Numbered from the stretch's first letter, positions 1 to 6,282 are shown. The stretch: DNA of 8,947 bases from Actinomycetes bacterium (GCA_023336875.1 JAMBLH010000054.1:1-8947), one strand, 5' to 3'. Numbers and translations are program-made. Notes: a model not told the origin generated them from the sequence alone.

Positions 1-451
1 GCGCGGACCGTAGTAGGCGATCAGGAACGCTGCGGCGGTTGCCAGGATCGGTGCCGCCCACGTCACGTGCTCTTTCCACTCCATCCCGAACGCGTGCCAG
101 GTCTCGGTGTTACCGCTGACATTGGACTTCAGGAAATCTCGCGGTGAACACGTCTGACCCGGCAGGATCAGATCGGCACACCCCGCATACGTTTCCTCGC
201 CCACGAGCGATAGTTGCACCCGATACCACGGGATACACGATCCATGTACCGGTGATCACAGCTCCCCAGGCGGCCGCAGCCATTACCCAGGCACCCACAT
301 AGAGCCTTGTCATCCGTTCCTTGATGCCCTCCGTCGTCATGAGGCCAGGTCTGAGACTCCATAGTCCTGCCAAGCCTCCGGCGAAGGCGAGTAGGAACAG
401 AGTCCCCAGAACAAGACCATGGATCACCGTCCAGATTTCTCTGGAGTTCAT
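1..451 (-). pseudogene. Membrane protein of unknown function, frameshifted and cut by the window edge
   Basis: Read from the ATG at 451, the first 74 codons give a clean membrane protein: TM1 at about residues 8-32, a short Arg/Lys loop, TM2 at about 51-74. After Pro74 (codon 232-230) the frame turns into low-complexity nonsense ending at 110. Skipping one G at about 229 restores a sensible protein that stays open to base 1: it resumes Trp-Tyr-Arg-Val, has a hydrophilic loop with two cysteines (C91 and C101 of the joined product), a stretch TWHAFGMEWKEHVTW, and a third hydrophobic helix. The joined product is at least 150 residues. The paired cysteines and conserved-looking histidines would suit an extracytoplasmic redox or metal site, but I do not recognise the family. 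The break may be a sequencing indel, a real mutation or recoding. Divergent from the sulfurtransferase gene. Confidence 0.72.
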
Positions 452-468
452 TTACATTGGTTACTCCC
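449..468 (-). promoter_or_regulatory. Ribosome binding site with a start-stop (ATG-TAA) before the real start
   Basis: On the minus strand a strong AAGGGAG lies upstream of ATG TAA ATG. The first ATG (457-455) is at ideal spacing from the Shine-Dalgarno but is followed at once by TAA (454-452). The ATG that opens the long frame (451-449) comes directly after, about 12 bases from the Shine-Dalgarno. The start of the gene is therefore assigned to 451, with poor spacing. The gene starting at 5291 has a near-identical leader (AAGGGAGTAAGTA-ATG) whose ATG matches the position of the abortive one here. Confidence 0.5.
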
Positions 469-519
469 TTCTCGATTACAGAAACGGCCCAACTGCGGTG
501 CTCTCAACCCCCACCTGCC

Positions 520-525
520 TATACC
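520..525 (+). promoter_or_regulatory. Putative -10 element for leaderless transcription of the sulfurtransferase gene
   Basis: TATACC sits 8 bases before the ATG at 534. No Shine-Dalgarno lies in between, and none is visible just upstream. This spacing would put the transcription start at or next to the ATG, as in the leaderless mRNAs common in Actinobacteria. I see no good -35 hexamer at 16-18 bases, so the call is tentative. Confidence 0.35.
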
Positions 526-533
526 TTCAACAT

Positions 534-1364
534 ATGGCAAGCCCGCTGATCTCCGTGACTGACCTCGAGACGATTCTCGGAAACGACGACGTACGCCTGG
601 TTGATTGCAGGTGGTATCTCACGGAGCCGGAACTGGGCGTTGCCGAATACCAACGCGGACATGTCTCCGGTGCGGTCTATGCATCTCTGAACGCTGATCT
701 CAGCGGTGCCAGCGGTCCGGGTCGACATCCCCTACCTGCACCGGACAGCTTCGAAGCAACCCTGGAGGGACTCGGCATCACGAGCTCAACGACGGTTGTC
801 GTGTATGACGACTGCAGCGGCGCCATTGCCGCACGCCTCTGGTGGATGTTGACCAGCCAGGGGCATGACTTGACGTCGGTTCTTGATGGTGGGATCCAAG
901 CCTGGATAGCGGCAGGACACAATCTCTCCACCGCACAGCCATCGCCTCCGAAGGGTGCCTTCCCCTGCCGCCCCTGGTCCGGCACCGTCGATCGAGACAT
1001 CGTAGTCAATCGGAATGAGGACACCATCCTGATCGACTCGCGCTCGCTCGAGCGTTATGCCGGCGATGAGGAGCCCGTCGACCCAAAGGCTGGGCACATC
1101 CCGGGTGCCCTCTCGCTGCCTCATGCCGAGAATCTGACAGTGAACCTCAAGTTCCTGCCGCCCGACACCCTGCACTCCCGGTTCTCAGGCGCGGGAGCCA
1201 CTGATGCTGAAGACGTGATCGTTCATTGTGGATCTGGGGTCACCGCTTGTCACAACATTCTGGCAATGGAGGTAGCAGGAATCAGGCGACCTGCTCTCTA
1301 CGTTGGTTCATGGAGCGACTGGTCATCACGCGACCTCCCCGTAGCGACGGGCAAGGCGCCGTGA
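534..1364 (+). CDS. sseA: Two-domain sulfurtransferase (3-mercaptopyruvate/thiosulfate type)
   Basis: The 276-residue product has two tandem rhodanese domains. The N-terminal one (about 5-128) contains the VVVYDDCSG-AARLWW stretch and the VLDGG-AW end typical of the non-catalytic half. The C-terminal one (about 150-270) has the active-site loop CGSGVTA with nucleophile Cys232. The end, LYVGSWSDWS, is the usual closing signature of this family. A CGSGVTA loop is characteristic of 3-mercaptopyruvate sulfurtransferases rather than CRKGVTA thiosulfate sulfurtransferases, so persulfide formation from 3-mercaptopyruvate in the cytoplasm is the likelier reaction; substrate choice is an inference. 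The frame is open further upstream to 321, but that would run through the divergent gene and the intergenic region, so ATG 534 is chosen. An unusual Cys94 sits in the inactive domain. The stop overlaps the next gene's GTG. Confidence 0.9.
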   Translation: MASPLISVTDLETILGNDDVRLVDCRWYLTEPELGVAEYQRGHVSGAVYASLNADLSGASGPGRHPLPAPDSFEATLEGLGITSSTTVVVYDDCSGAIAARLWWMLTSQGHDLTSVLDGGIQAWIAAGHNLSTAQPSPPKGAFPCRPWSGTVDRDIVVNRNEDTILIDSRSLERYAGDEEPVDPKAGHIPGALSLPHAENLTVNLKFLPPDTLHSRFSGAGATDAEDVIVHCGSGVTACHNILAMEVAGIRRPALYVGSWSDWSSRDLPVATGKAP

Positions 1365-2632
1365 GCGCTGCCAGGGACACGATCCAGTCGCATTTGAGCC
1401 GCGTCGAATTCACGATGATGATTTCGATGACCATGGCCGTCACTGCTTTGGCAATCGACATGATGCTCCCTGCGTTCGGTGCAATGCGGTCAGAATTCGG
1501 ACTTGCCGCTGACTCGAACGCAGTGGCTCCCATTGTCACGTCCTTCTTCCTTGGCCTCGCGATCGGACAGCCGATATTCGGACCACTATCAGATGCCCTC
1601 GGACGCAAGAGGGTCCTGTATATCGGTCTGACGATCTACATATTGGCGTCCATCGGGGCAGCCTTCTCCCCGAGTCTGACCGTGCTGCTGGCCCTCCGCT
1701 TCGTCGGAGGTGTCGGAGCGGCTGCTCCAAGTGTCGTTTCACGCAGCATCGTCAGAGATGCCTATGAGGGCCAGGCCATGGCCAAGGCCATGTCCTACGT
1801 CATGGCAGTGTTCATACTTGTTCCGGTTCTGGCGCCAACCCTTGGTGCGATCATCCTCACCGTTGGAACATGGCACATGATCTTCTGGTTTTTCGCTGCC
1901 TTCGGCATTGGAGTGGGTCTCTGGACAAGAAGGATGCCAGAAACTCTGCCACCTGAGAGACGTATTCCCCTAAATCTCAGTCATCTCATCGGAGCAACTG
2001 GGGTGGTATTTCGAAGCCGTTTCGCGATGGGGTTGACTTTCGCCATGACCGCACTTTTCGCGTTCTTCACGTCCTACCTTGCCTCCAGCCAGCTGATTGT
2101 CGACGACATATTCGGCCTCGATCCGTGGTTCCCGACTATTTTCGGTGGATCAGCCGCCGTCCTTGGCGTCGGAATGCTTGTAAATGCCCGGCTACTCGAC
2201 ATCGTTGACCTCCGGTCGCTACTACGAGGGACGTTCGTTGGGTACGGCGCATCAGTTGTGGTATTCGCGACGATCGCATGGACCACAGGAGGAGAACCAC
2301 CCTTCTGGCTATTCCTTGTCGGATTGACACCGATCCTTTTCTGCCATGCGCTGCTCATCCCGAACCTCAACGCCGCCGCAATGATCCCGATGGGCAATGT
2401 TGCAGGAACAGCCGCGGCGGTAACGGGGACGATCACCATCCTTGGCGGAGCCACCGTGGGAGCCATCATCGATCGCGCCTACAACGGCACCATCATCCCT
2501 CTTGCGACAGCTGGCCTCATCGGATGTGCCGTCGCCATTGCCTTCTTCGTCTGGGCGGAACGCACCTGGGATGACATAAACCCGCCGACAGTCAGCCGCA
2601 CGGATGGCCAAGAGCTGAGAGCTGAGAACTGA
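1361..2632 (+). CDS. MFS drug-efflux transporter, Bcr/CflA family
   Basis: The product has 423 residues and about 12 hydrophobic helices. Family marks are Asp33 in the first helix (AIDMMLPAF), the motif A loop GPLSDALGRKRVL at residues 74-86 between helices 2 and 3, the LRFVGGVGAA-PSVVSRSIVRD segment at 112-133, and a Pro/Gly-rich helix 5 (VPVLAPTLG, 154-162). These match the Bcr/CflA (DHA1) exporters, proton-driven pumps for drugs or metabolites; the substrate cannot be predicted. I chose GTG 1361, which shares GTGA with the sulfurtransferase stop. It leaves a normal short N-terminus and implies translational coupling. The longer reading from 1226 lies inside the sulfurtransferase gene and adds non-membrane sequence. 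ATG 1415, further in, would cut close to helix 1. Coupling to a sulfurtransferase suggests export of a sulfur compound, which is only an inference. Confidence 0.87.
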   Translation: MSAARDTIQSHLSRVEFTMMISMTMAVTALAIDMMLPAFGAMRSEFGLAADSNAVAPIVTSFFLGLAIGQPIFGPLSDALGRKRVLYIGLTIYILASIGAAFSPSLTVLLALRFVGGVGAAAPSVVSRSIVRDAYEGQAMAKAMSYVMAVFILVPVLAPTLGAIILTVGTWHMIFWFFAAFGIGVGLWTRRMPETLPPERRIPLNLSHLIGATGVVFRSRFAMGLTFAMTALFAFFTSYLASSQLIVDDIFGLDPWFPTIFGGSAAVLGVGMLVNARLLDIVDLRSLLRGTFVGYGASVVVFATIAWTTGGEPPFWLFLVGLTPILFCHALLIPNLNAAAMIPMGNVAGTAAAVTGTITILGGATVGAIIDRAYNGTIIPLATAGLIGCAVAIAFFVWAERTWDDINPPTVSRTDGQELRAEN

Positions 2633-2638
2633 GAAAGG
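2611..2638 (+). repeat. Imperfect 7-base tandem repeat across the MFS stop codon
   Basis: AGAGCTG, AGAGCTG, AGAACTG and AGAAAGG follow one another directly. The stop codon TGA (2630-2632) of the MFS gene lies in the third and fourth units. Because the unit is not a multiple of three, gain or loss of one unit would change the last residues and the stop. Confidence 0.6.
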
Positions 2639-2703
2639 ATGTGACGCATCCGAACTCATGCGCGTCATTCCTTGTGTACAGACACCTCTCACAGGAGCAT
2701 CAC

Positions 2704-2922
2704 ATGAAACTGAACGAAGCAAGCTGGGATCGCATCGCACGGGTGGTTCTCGGCGTCGCCCTCATCCTCGGAGGACTTCTCGCGGTGGGCGGTACCGGTG
2801 GATACATCATGGCCGGAATCGGACTCATCCCCCTGATCACAGGCCTCATGGGCTGGTGCCCGATCTACGCGATCTTCAGGACCGGTACCAAGAAAGACGA
2901 ATCTGTCAAGGCGACCGCCTAG
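2704..2922 (+). CDS. DUF2892 (YgaP-like) two-helix inner membrane protein
   Basis: This 72-residue protein has the DUF2892 pattern: a short basic start with WDRIARVVLG, helix 1 at about 12-30, a Gly-rich turn, helix 2 at about 33-50 ending in GLIPLITGLMGWCPIY, with a single Cys at 52. In known families this module follows a rhodanese domain, as in E. coli YgaP, or stands alone. Here it is a separate gene two positions after a sulfurtransferase, which supports a membrane-side role in handling sulfane sulfur; the function itself is not established. A good AGGAG (2692-2696) lies before ATG 2704. Longer in-frame starts such as 2641 would add residues not typical of the family and lack this spacing. 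Confidence 0.85.
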   Translation: MKLNEASWDRIARVVLGVALILGGLLAVGGTGGYIMAGIGLIPLITGLMGWCPIYAIFRTGTKKDESVKATA

Positions 2923-2949
2923 TTCACATCTCGGAGCACCTCGCACACG

Positions 2950-3393
2950 ATGGATACCCATACCGACCAAGCTGAAGTCCTCTTCTTCACCACGCCGCAC
3001 TGCTCGGCATGTAAGGCAATGAGGCCCGTTGCCGACAATGTCGCCAGCCGCTACAAAGACACAGTGCGGTTCACCGAAGTGGACGGCTCAGCTGACCGGA
3101 TGTCTCCCTCCAACCATCGAGTGCGGGGTGTTCCGACCTTCATTGCACTCAAGAACGGCGAAGAGGTTGGCAGAGCCGTTGGAGCCCACTCGGCAGATCA
3201 GCTCGACAAGTTATTCGCTTCGGCAGAATCCGGCCTGCGAAAGCGGGGCCGGATCTCACCGAAGGAGCGGGGCATGCGGCTTGGCGTCGCAGCAATGTTC
3301 GGTGTTGTCGCTGTCGCTGCATCCACACCGGTGCTGTGGGCGTTCGCTCTTCTTGCCCTCGTACTCGCAACATGGGACCTGGTTCGACCATGA
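2950..3393 (+). CDS. Thioredoxin-fold protein with C-terminal membrane hairpin
   Basis: Residues 1-95 form a thioredoxin domain: beta strand EVLFFTT, then the active site C18-S-A-C21, and the cis-proline in GVPTF (Pro62). The dithiol CSAC replaces the usual CGPC, so its redox potential probably differs. A basic linker (RKRGRISPKERGMR, about 97-110) leads into two hydrophobic helices at about 111-127 and 128-144. No signal peptide is present, so the thioredoxin domain should be cytoplasmic and held at the membrane by the hairpin. The hairpin loosely resembles the DUF2892 protein encoded 27 bases upstream. Likely role: thiol-disulfide or persulfide exchange with the sulfurtransferase or membrane neighbours (inference). 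ATG 2950 has no strong ribosome site; translation may be coupled to the gene before. Confidence 0.85.
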   Translation: MDTHTDQAEVLFFTTPHCSACKAMRPVADNVASRYKDTVRFTEVDGSADRMSPSNHRVRGVPTFIALKNGEEVGRAVGAHSADQLDKLFASAESGLRKRGRISPKERGMRLGVAAMFGVVAVAASTPVLWAFALLALVLATWDLVRP

Positions 3394-3423
3394 CCGTCAC
3401 CGCTCGCCAACTTCGGAGCATTA

Positions 3424-3918
3424 ATGGTCCTGCCCATCACTGATACGATGCACCACGCACCACGCGATACGACGGTTGCATGGCTCTTCGTTGCCATCCA
3501 ATTCGGACTGCTCGCCGTGATGGTGTTCTACCCACGCGATCAGGCCTGGATCCCAACTGATCTGATGAGGACCATCGGTTTGGGATTCATGGCAGCCGGG
3601 GTGGGGATCGGCCTATGGTCAGCCGTTTACCTCGGGAGAGGCCTCACACCTTCTCCGCTTCCGAATGGCTCAACCGACCTGGTAATGAGAGGGCCCTACC
3701 GATTCGTGCGACATCCGATGTACACATCTGTCATCCTTCTCGGCATCGGCATGGCGATTCGATCGGGAAGCTGGATCGTCACCTTGGCCCTGATCGCCTT
3801 GGTGGTCCTCTTTGCAGTCAAGTCACGCTGGGAGGAACTGCATCTCGCCGATACCTTCCCCGGATATGAGAGCTACATGACGTCCACGGGCAGATTCGTT
3901 CCGCGGCTGGCTCGCTGA
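3424..3918 (+). CDS. Membrane methyltransferase, isoprenylcysteine carboxyl/phospholipid methyltransferase type
   Basis: The 164-residue protein has about four hydrophobic segments and the C-terminal signature of the ICMT/PEMT superfamily: GPYRFVRHPMYTS at 90-102, a helix pair, then K-S-R-W-E137-E138 followed by FPGYESYMTSTGRFVP. In the superfamily the RHP and EE elements bind S-adenosylmethionine at the membrane face. The substrate is not predictable: many bacterial members of this size sit beside redox or metal genes and are uncharacterised. GGAG at 3415-3418 precedes ATG 3424 at 5 bases, which supports this start over ATG 3448. It follows the thioredoxin gene by 30 bases and closes the plus-strand run. 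A thiol or lipid methylation linked to the upstream sulfur genes is possible but unproven. Confidence 0.82.
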   Translation: MVLPITDTMHHAPRDTTVAWLFVAIQFGLLAVMVFYPRDQAWIPTDLMRTIGLGFMAAGVGIGLWSAVYLGRGLTPSPLPNGSTDLVMRGPYRFVRHPMYTSVILLGIGMAIRSGSWIVTLALIALVVLFAVKSRWEELHLADTFPGYESYMTSTGRFVPRLAR

Positions 3919-3923
3919 TCCTC

Positions 3924-3952
3924 TTCCCACACCCTCTCCGAGCCGATACACT
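3924..3952 (+). promoter_or_regulatory. Putative promoter for leaderless transcription of the ECF sigma gene
   Basis: TTCCCA (3924-3929) and TACACT (3947-3952, within GATACACT) are 17 bases apart. The -10 ends 8 bases before the ATG at 3961, the same spacing as in front of the sulfurtransferase gene at 534. No Shine-Dalgarno is present. This would separate the sigma gene from the upstream run. Match to consensus is 4 of 6 in each hexamer, so confidence is modest. Confidence 0.4.
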
Positions 3953-3960
3953 CCCAGCTC

Positions 3961-4485
3961 ATGACGGTGGCAGAGACAGACGACGTGGTGGACAGACCGA
4001 TTTCTCGGCTCTTCAATGAGTTCGCAGACGCGATCTACACGCTTGGATATCGCATTGTTGGCGACAGGCATCTTGCAGAGGACGTTGTCCAGGAAACGTT
4101 CATCAAAGTCATCAGAGCCCTTCCCACGTACCGAGGCGATGGGCCCATTGGTGGTTGGATCTATCGAATCGGGTACCGGGAAGCGATCACGGTTACTCGC
4201 AGGCGTCGGGAGGACCCCGTCGACCCAATGACCTTCCAGGTGACATCCGTGCCCGCTGCTACTTCTGTCGAAGCGGACGTGTTAAACCACGAGCTGGTCT
4301 CTCGGTTGGACGATGCAATGAGTCAACTGTCCGAACCGGTGAGGGCTGCCTTCACGCTGAGAGATATCCAGGGGTTATCGACAGCGGAAGTAGCCACCGT
4401 CCTCGACGTATCCGAGTCTGCGGCCAAGATGCGCCTCGCCAGGGCGAGAGAGGCATTGAGAGTCCAGTTGAAGGAGTATCTGTGA
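3961..4485 (+). CDS. ECF (extracytoplasmic function) sigma-70 factor
   Basis: A 174-residue sigma factor with only regions 2 and 4. Region 2 covers about 15-82: FADAIYTLGYRIVGD-HLAEDVVQETFIKV is the core-binding and -10 recognition part, and GPIGGWIYRIGYREAIT the end of it. Region 4 covers about 114-170: LSEPVRAAFTLRDIQGLSTAEVATVLDVSESAAKMRLARAREAL is the helix-turn-helix for the -35 element. Length is normal for the class. The stop overlaps the GTG of the anti-sigma gene by 4 bases, so both are co-translated and the sigma factor is presumably held inactive until the signal arrives. Placement after a redox and sulfur cluster, together with a zinc-type anti-sigma, suggests a thiol or oxidative stress input, though this is an inference. 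Confidence 0.93.
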   Translation: MTVAETDDVVDRPISRLFNEFADAIYTLGYRIVGDRHLAEDVVQETFIKVIRALPTYRGDGPIGGWIYRIGYREAITVTRRRREDPVDPMTFQVTSVPAATSVEADVLNHELVSRLDDAMSQLSEPVRAAFTLRDIQGLSTAEVATVLDVSESAAKMRLARAREALRVQLKEYL

Positions 4486-4712
4486 GCCTGACATGTGACG
4501 ATCTCGACGCCATGCTTCCTGAGTTCCTCGATGGGTCCGTTACCGCCGACGAAGCGACTCTCGCAGCAGAACATCTTGCAACCTGCGAGGAATGCACAGC
4601 GGAACTGAATGAGCTCGAGAGTGTCACAAAGCTCTACCGAGAGCACGGAACGATGCACCTCCCTGACGAGTCACGCAAGCGCATTGCGGGTAGTCTCGGA
4701 ATCTCCGAATAG
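4482..4712 (+). CDS. Soluble zinc-type anti-sigma factor (zf-HC2/ZAS)
   Basis: This short 76-residue protein has Cys5 and the signature H31-x3-C35-x2-C38 of the zinc-binding anti-sigma domain, followed by an acidic helix that would wrap the sigma factor. There is no transmembrane segment, so it belongs with cytosolic sensors of the RsrA kind rather than membrane anti-sigmas. In that group the cysteines release zinc on oxidation and free the sigma factor; whether this one is redox-active is unknown. GTG 4482 is chosen because AAGGAG (4471-4476) lies at the right distance and the start overlaps the sigma stop by 4 bases. The frame is open upstream but within the sigma gene. The gene ends just before a strong hairpin. 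Confidence 0.85.
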   Translation: MSLTCDDLDAMLPEFLDGSVTADEATLAAEHLATCEECTAELNELESVTKLYREHGTMHLPDESRKRIAGSLGISE

Positions 4713-4722
4713 CTGTGACGCG

Positions 4723-4750
4723 TTGGAGGGACCCTTACGAGTCCCTCCAA
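4723..4750. terminator. Hairpin terminator between convergent sigma operons
   Basis: TTGGAGGGAC (4723-4732) and GTCCCTCCAA (4741-4750) form a perfect 10-bp stem with an 8-base loop. It lies between the end of the anti-sigma gene (4712) and the end of the NTF2-like gene (4764), which face each other, so it can serve both strands. There is no long T tract on either side. Confidence 0.75.
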
Positions 4751-4763
4751 ACGATTCGAGTAG

Positions 4764-5291
4764 CTACCGGAGCATCGCGCCAACGTAGGCGTGACGCGTG
4801 ACCACCCATCCATCGTCCGACGAGTCAGCGACCGAGAAGATCGAGAATCCGACCACCCCATCGGGATTTGCATTCGACGTAACGCGATTCGGCTGCACCA
4901 CCCACTTCGTGGAGCCTTCGCCGACTATCAGGCTCTCCCCAGTGACCTCTATCCGATAGCCGTACGCCTCCCATCCATCGATGATGTCGGCAGTCTCGGC
5001 GGCGTTGTACGTGCCGCCGTATGACGAGTGGACGTAACCCGTATCACGGACGTAACCGAGGAATGCATCCCCGTCGTGGTCATTCCATGTACCCGCGTAG
5101 TCGTCGAGCAGTGTTGCTATTTCTGTTGGAACCGCTGATGCGTCGCTTGCCATAAGATCGTTGATCATCCACGCGCCCAACGCAACCACAGCTATCGCCA
5201 GCACAACCACTGCCGCGATCAGCCACCGGTTCGACCGTTGGGCCTCTTCGAGCTTGTGATCAACTGGCGGTGTATCGAATGTTGTTGACAT
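4764..5291 (-). CDS. Membrane-anchored NTF2-like (SnoaL-like) protein
   Basis: The 175-residue product has a short N-terminal tail with a basic residue near the membrane, one TM helix at about 23-45, and a C-terminal domain of about 120 residues. The latter starts EIATLLDDYAGTWNDHDGDAFLGYV and ends GWVVTRHAYVGAML, the helix-then-curved-sheet arrangement of NTF2/SnoaL folds: AGTWNDHDGDAFL is the typical early helix. The charge pattern suggests the domain faces outside. AAGGGAG lies 6 bases before ATG 5291, and only 3 bases separate it from the stop of the preceding gene, so it is the third gene of the sigma operon. It may sense or bind a ligand for the sigma/anti-sigma pair or be its main target; no catalytic residues can be named. 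Assignment to the fold is by pattern only. Confidence 0.75.
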   Translation of the reverse strand: MSTTFDTPPVDHKLEEAQRSNRWLIAAVVVLAIAVVALGAWMINDLMASDASAVPTEIATLLDDYAGTWNDHDGDAFLGYVRDTGYVHSSYGGTYNAAETADIIDGWEAYGYRIEVTGESLIVGEGSTKWVVQPNRVTSNANPDGVVGFSIFSVADSSDDGWVVTRHAYVGAMLR

Positions 5292-5294
5292 TAC

Positions 5295-5687
5295 TTACTC
5301 CCTTCCTCTCGAGCTTGGATTTCTCCTCGCGCTCCGCAGCGCCAGGACAATGAACACCAACGCGAACACAGCAAGAAACGCCGCTATGGACAGCAAGCCC
5401 CATCCGGTGGACGCTGGCGGACCCGTGCCGACGCCATACGAGACGGTGCCCGCGGCCGCGTCGTCACCGGGCTGGTGAAGCGCCAGGCCGAGTCCGAGAG
5501 ATCCACCGACGACAAAGACCGTAACGGCGAATCCGAATGCAGCAGCGAACTTCGGCAGAATCTGCCACCCGGCGCGCGACCGGTGAAGCTGCTCGACCAG
5601 TCGTCGTTCCGCGAACACGTCGTCAGCGGTTATCCGCTCGACATTCGCATCGAAGTAACCGTGAATTTGAGTATCAAGATCAGACAT
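5295..5687 (-). CDS. Two-TM protein, probable anti-sigma factor of the second ECF operon
   Basis: The 130-residue product has a charged N-terminal cytosolic part (about 1-44, beginning SDLDTQIHGYFDANVERITADDVF), TM1 at about 46-70, a Gly/Ala/Pro-rich external loop, TM2 at about 96-117 and a basic tail. It has no cysteine or HxxxCxxC motif, so it is not a zinc anti-sigma. The start overlaps the end of the sigma gene by 8 bases, a placement that in ECF operons nearly always marks the cognate anti-sigma factor, and the short N-terminal helix region could bind the sigma factor. Function is inferred from position and topology. An alternative is a general membrane partner of the NTF2-like protein downstream. 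Confidence 0.72.
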   Translation of the reverse strand: MSDLDTQIHGYFDANVERITADDVFAERRLVEQLHRSRAGWQILPKFAAAFGFAVTVFVVGGSLGLGLALHQPGDDAAAGTVSYGVGTGPPASTGWGLLSIAAFLAVFALVFIVLALRSARRNPSSRGRE

Positions 5688-6153
5688 CGATCGTCACCCC
5701 CAGTGAGGAGCGGAGTTTGCTGAGCCCCCGCTCGGCGTGTGTGCGCACCGTCCAGCGCGACGAACCAACAAGGTCGGCGACCTCACGTTCCGTATAGCCA
5801 AGGCCATGGATCATCACCACAGCAACACGCTGATTCTTCGACAGCTGATCGAGCGCGGCTGGTAGTTCGGGGGCAACGGTCGGCTCATCCATCGGAGCGA
5901 CCTCAGGGAAAAGAACACGAGGCCGCGTGTACCGCCTCGCCTTGCTCTGGCCGACCCGGTAGAGATACCCAGCAGCGTTGGCCATGCCCTTGACGCGGTC
6001 CCAGTGCTCCCATGCCCACCCAAGAGCATCTGCAGTTGCCTCAGCGCCTGTCTCAATGCCATATGCAGCTGCCAGCGCGTAGGAGAGTCGAGGTTCCGTC
6101 TCCTTGACGAAGCGAGTGAACTCCCTCTGGTCCGGGTTGTTCGAGCGTCGCAT
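5680..6153 (-). CDS. ECF sigma-70 factor, second locus
   Basis: This 157-residue protein has region 2 at about 10-76 (FTRFVKETEPRLSYALAAAYG, then the AWEHWDRVKGMANAAGYLYRVGQS segment, the counterpart of region 2.3-2.4) and region 4 at about 96-150 (LSKNQRVAVVMIHGLGYTEREVADLVGSSRWTVRTHAERGLSKL, a helix-turn-helix). It is little like the sigma factor at 3961, so this is a different ECF group and not a duplication. A GAGG lies about 6 bases before ATG 6153, and TATAAG (6172-6167 on the minus strand) is a possible -10, without a clear -35. It heads a compact three-gene operon with an 8-base overlap to the next gene. Its signal is unknown. Confidence 0.87.
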   Translation of the reverse strand: MRRSNNPDQREFTRFVKETEPRLSYALAAAYGIETGAEATADALGWAWEHWDRVKGMANAAGYLYRVGQSKARRYTRPRVLFPEVAPMDEPTVAPELPAALDQLSKNQRVAVVMIHGLGYTEREVADLVGSSRWTVRTHAERGLSKLRSSLGVTIDV

Positions 6154-6282
6154 CCGTCACCTCACCCTTATAGATCATCTACCCATCGGGTGTGGGCGAC
6201 AAGGGGATTGTGGCGCGCCGCGGCATTCCCTGTAGCTTGGCGCTCACCATGTGGATAGATACTTAATTCCTTAGTAATCGAC

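Noticed and set aside
321..533. In-frame upstream extension of the sulfurtransferase to 347 residues
   Set aside because: It would run antisense through the divergent membrane gene and the intergenic region, and its residues do not resemble a rhodanese domain.
677..1175. Two overlapping minus-strand frames within the sulfurtransferase gene
   Set aside because: They are antisense to well-conserved rhodanese domains; shadow frames.
1226..1360. Longer N-terminus for the MFS transporter
   Set aside because: It lies wholly within the sulfurtransferase coding region and gives no membrane or family sequence; GTG 1361 with a 4-base overlap fits better.
2309..2740. 143-residue open frame on the minus strand
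   Set aside because: It overlaps the MFS gene end and the start of the DUF2892 gene, and the sequence is charged and non-specific.
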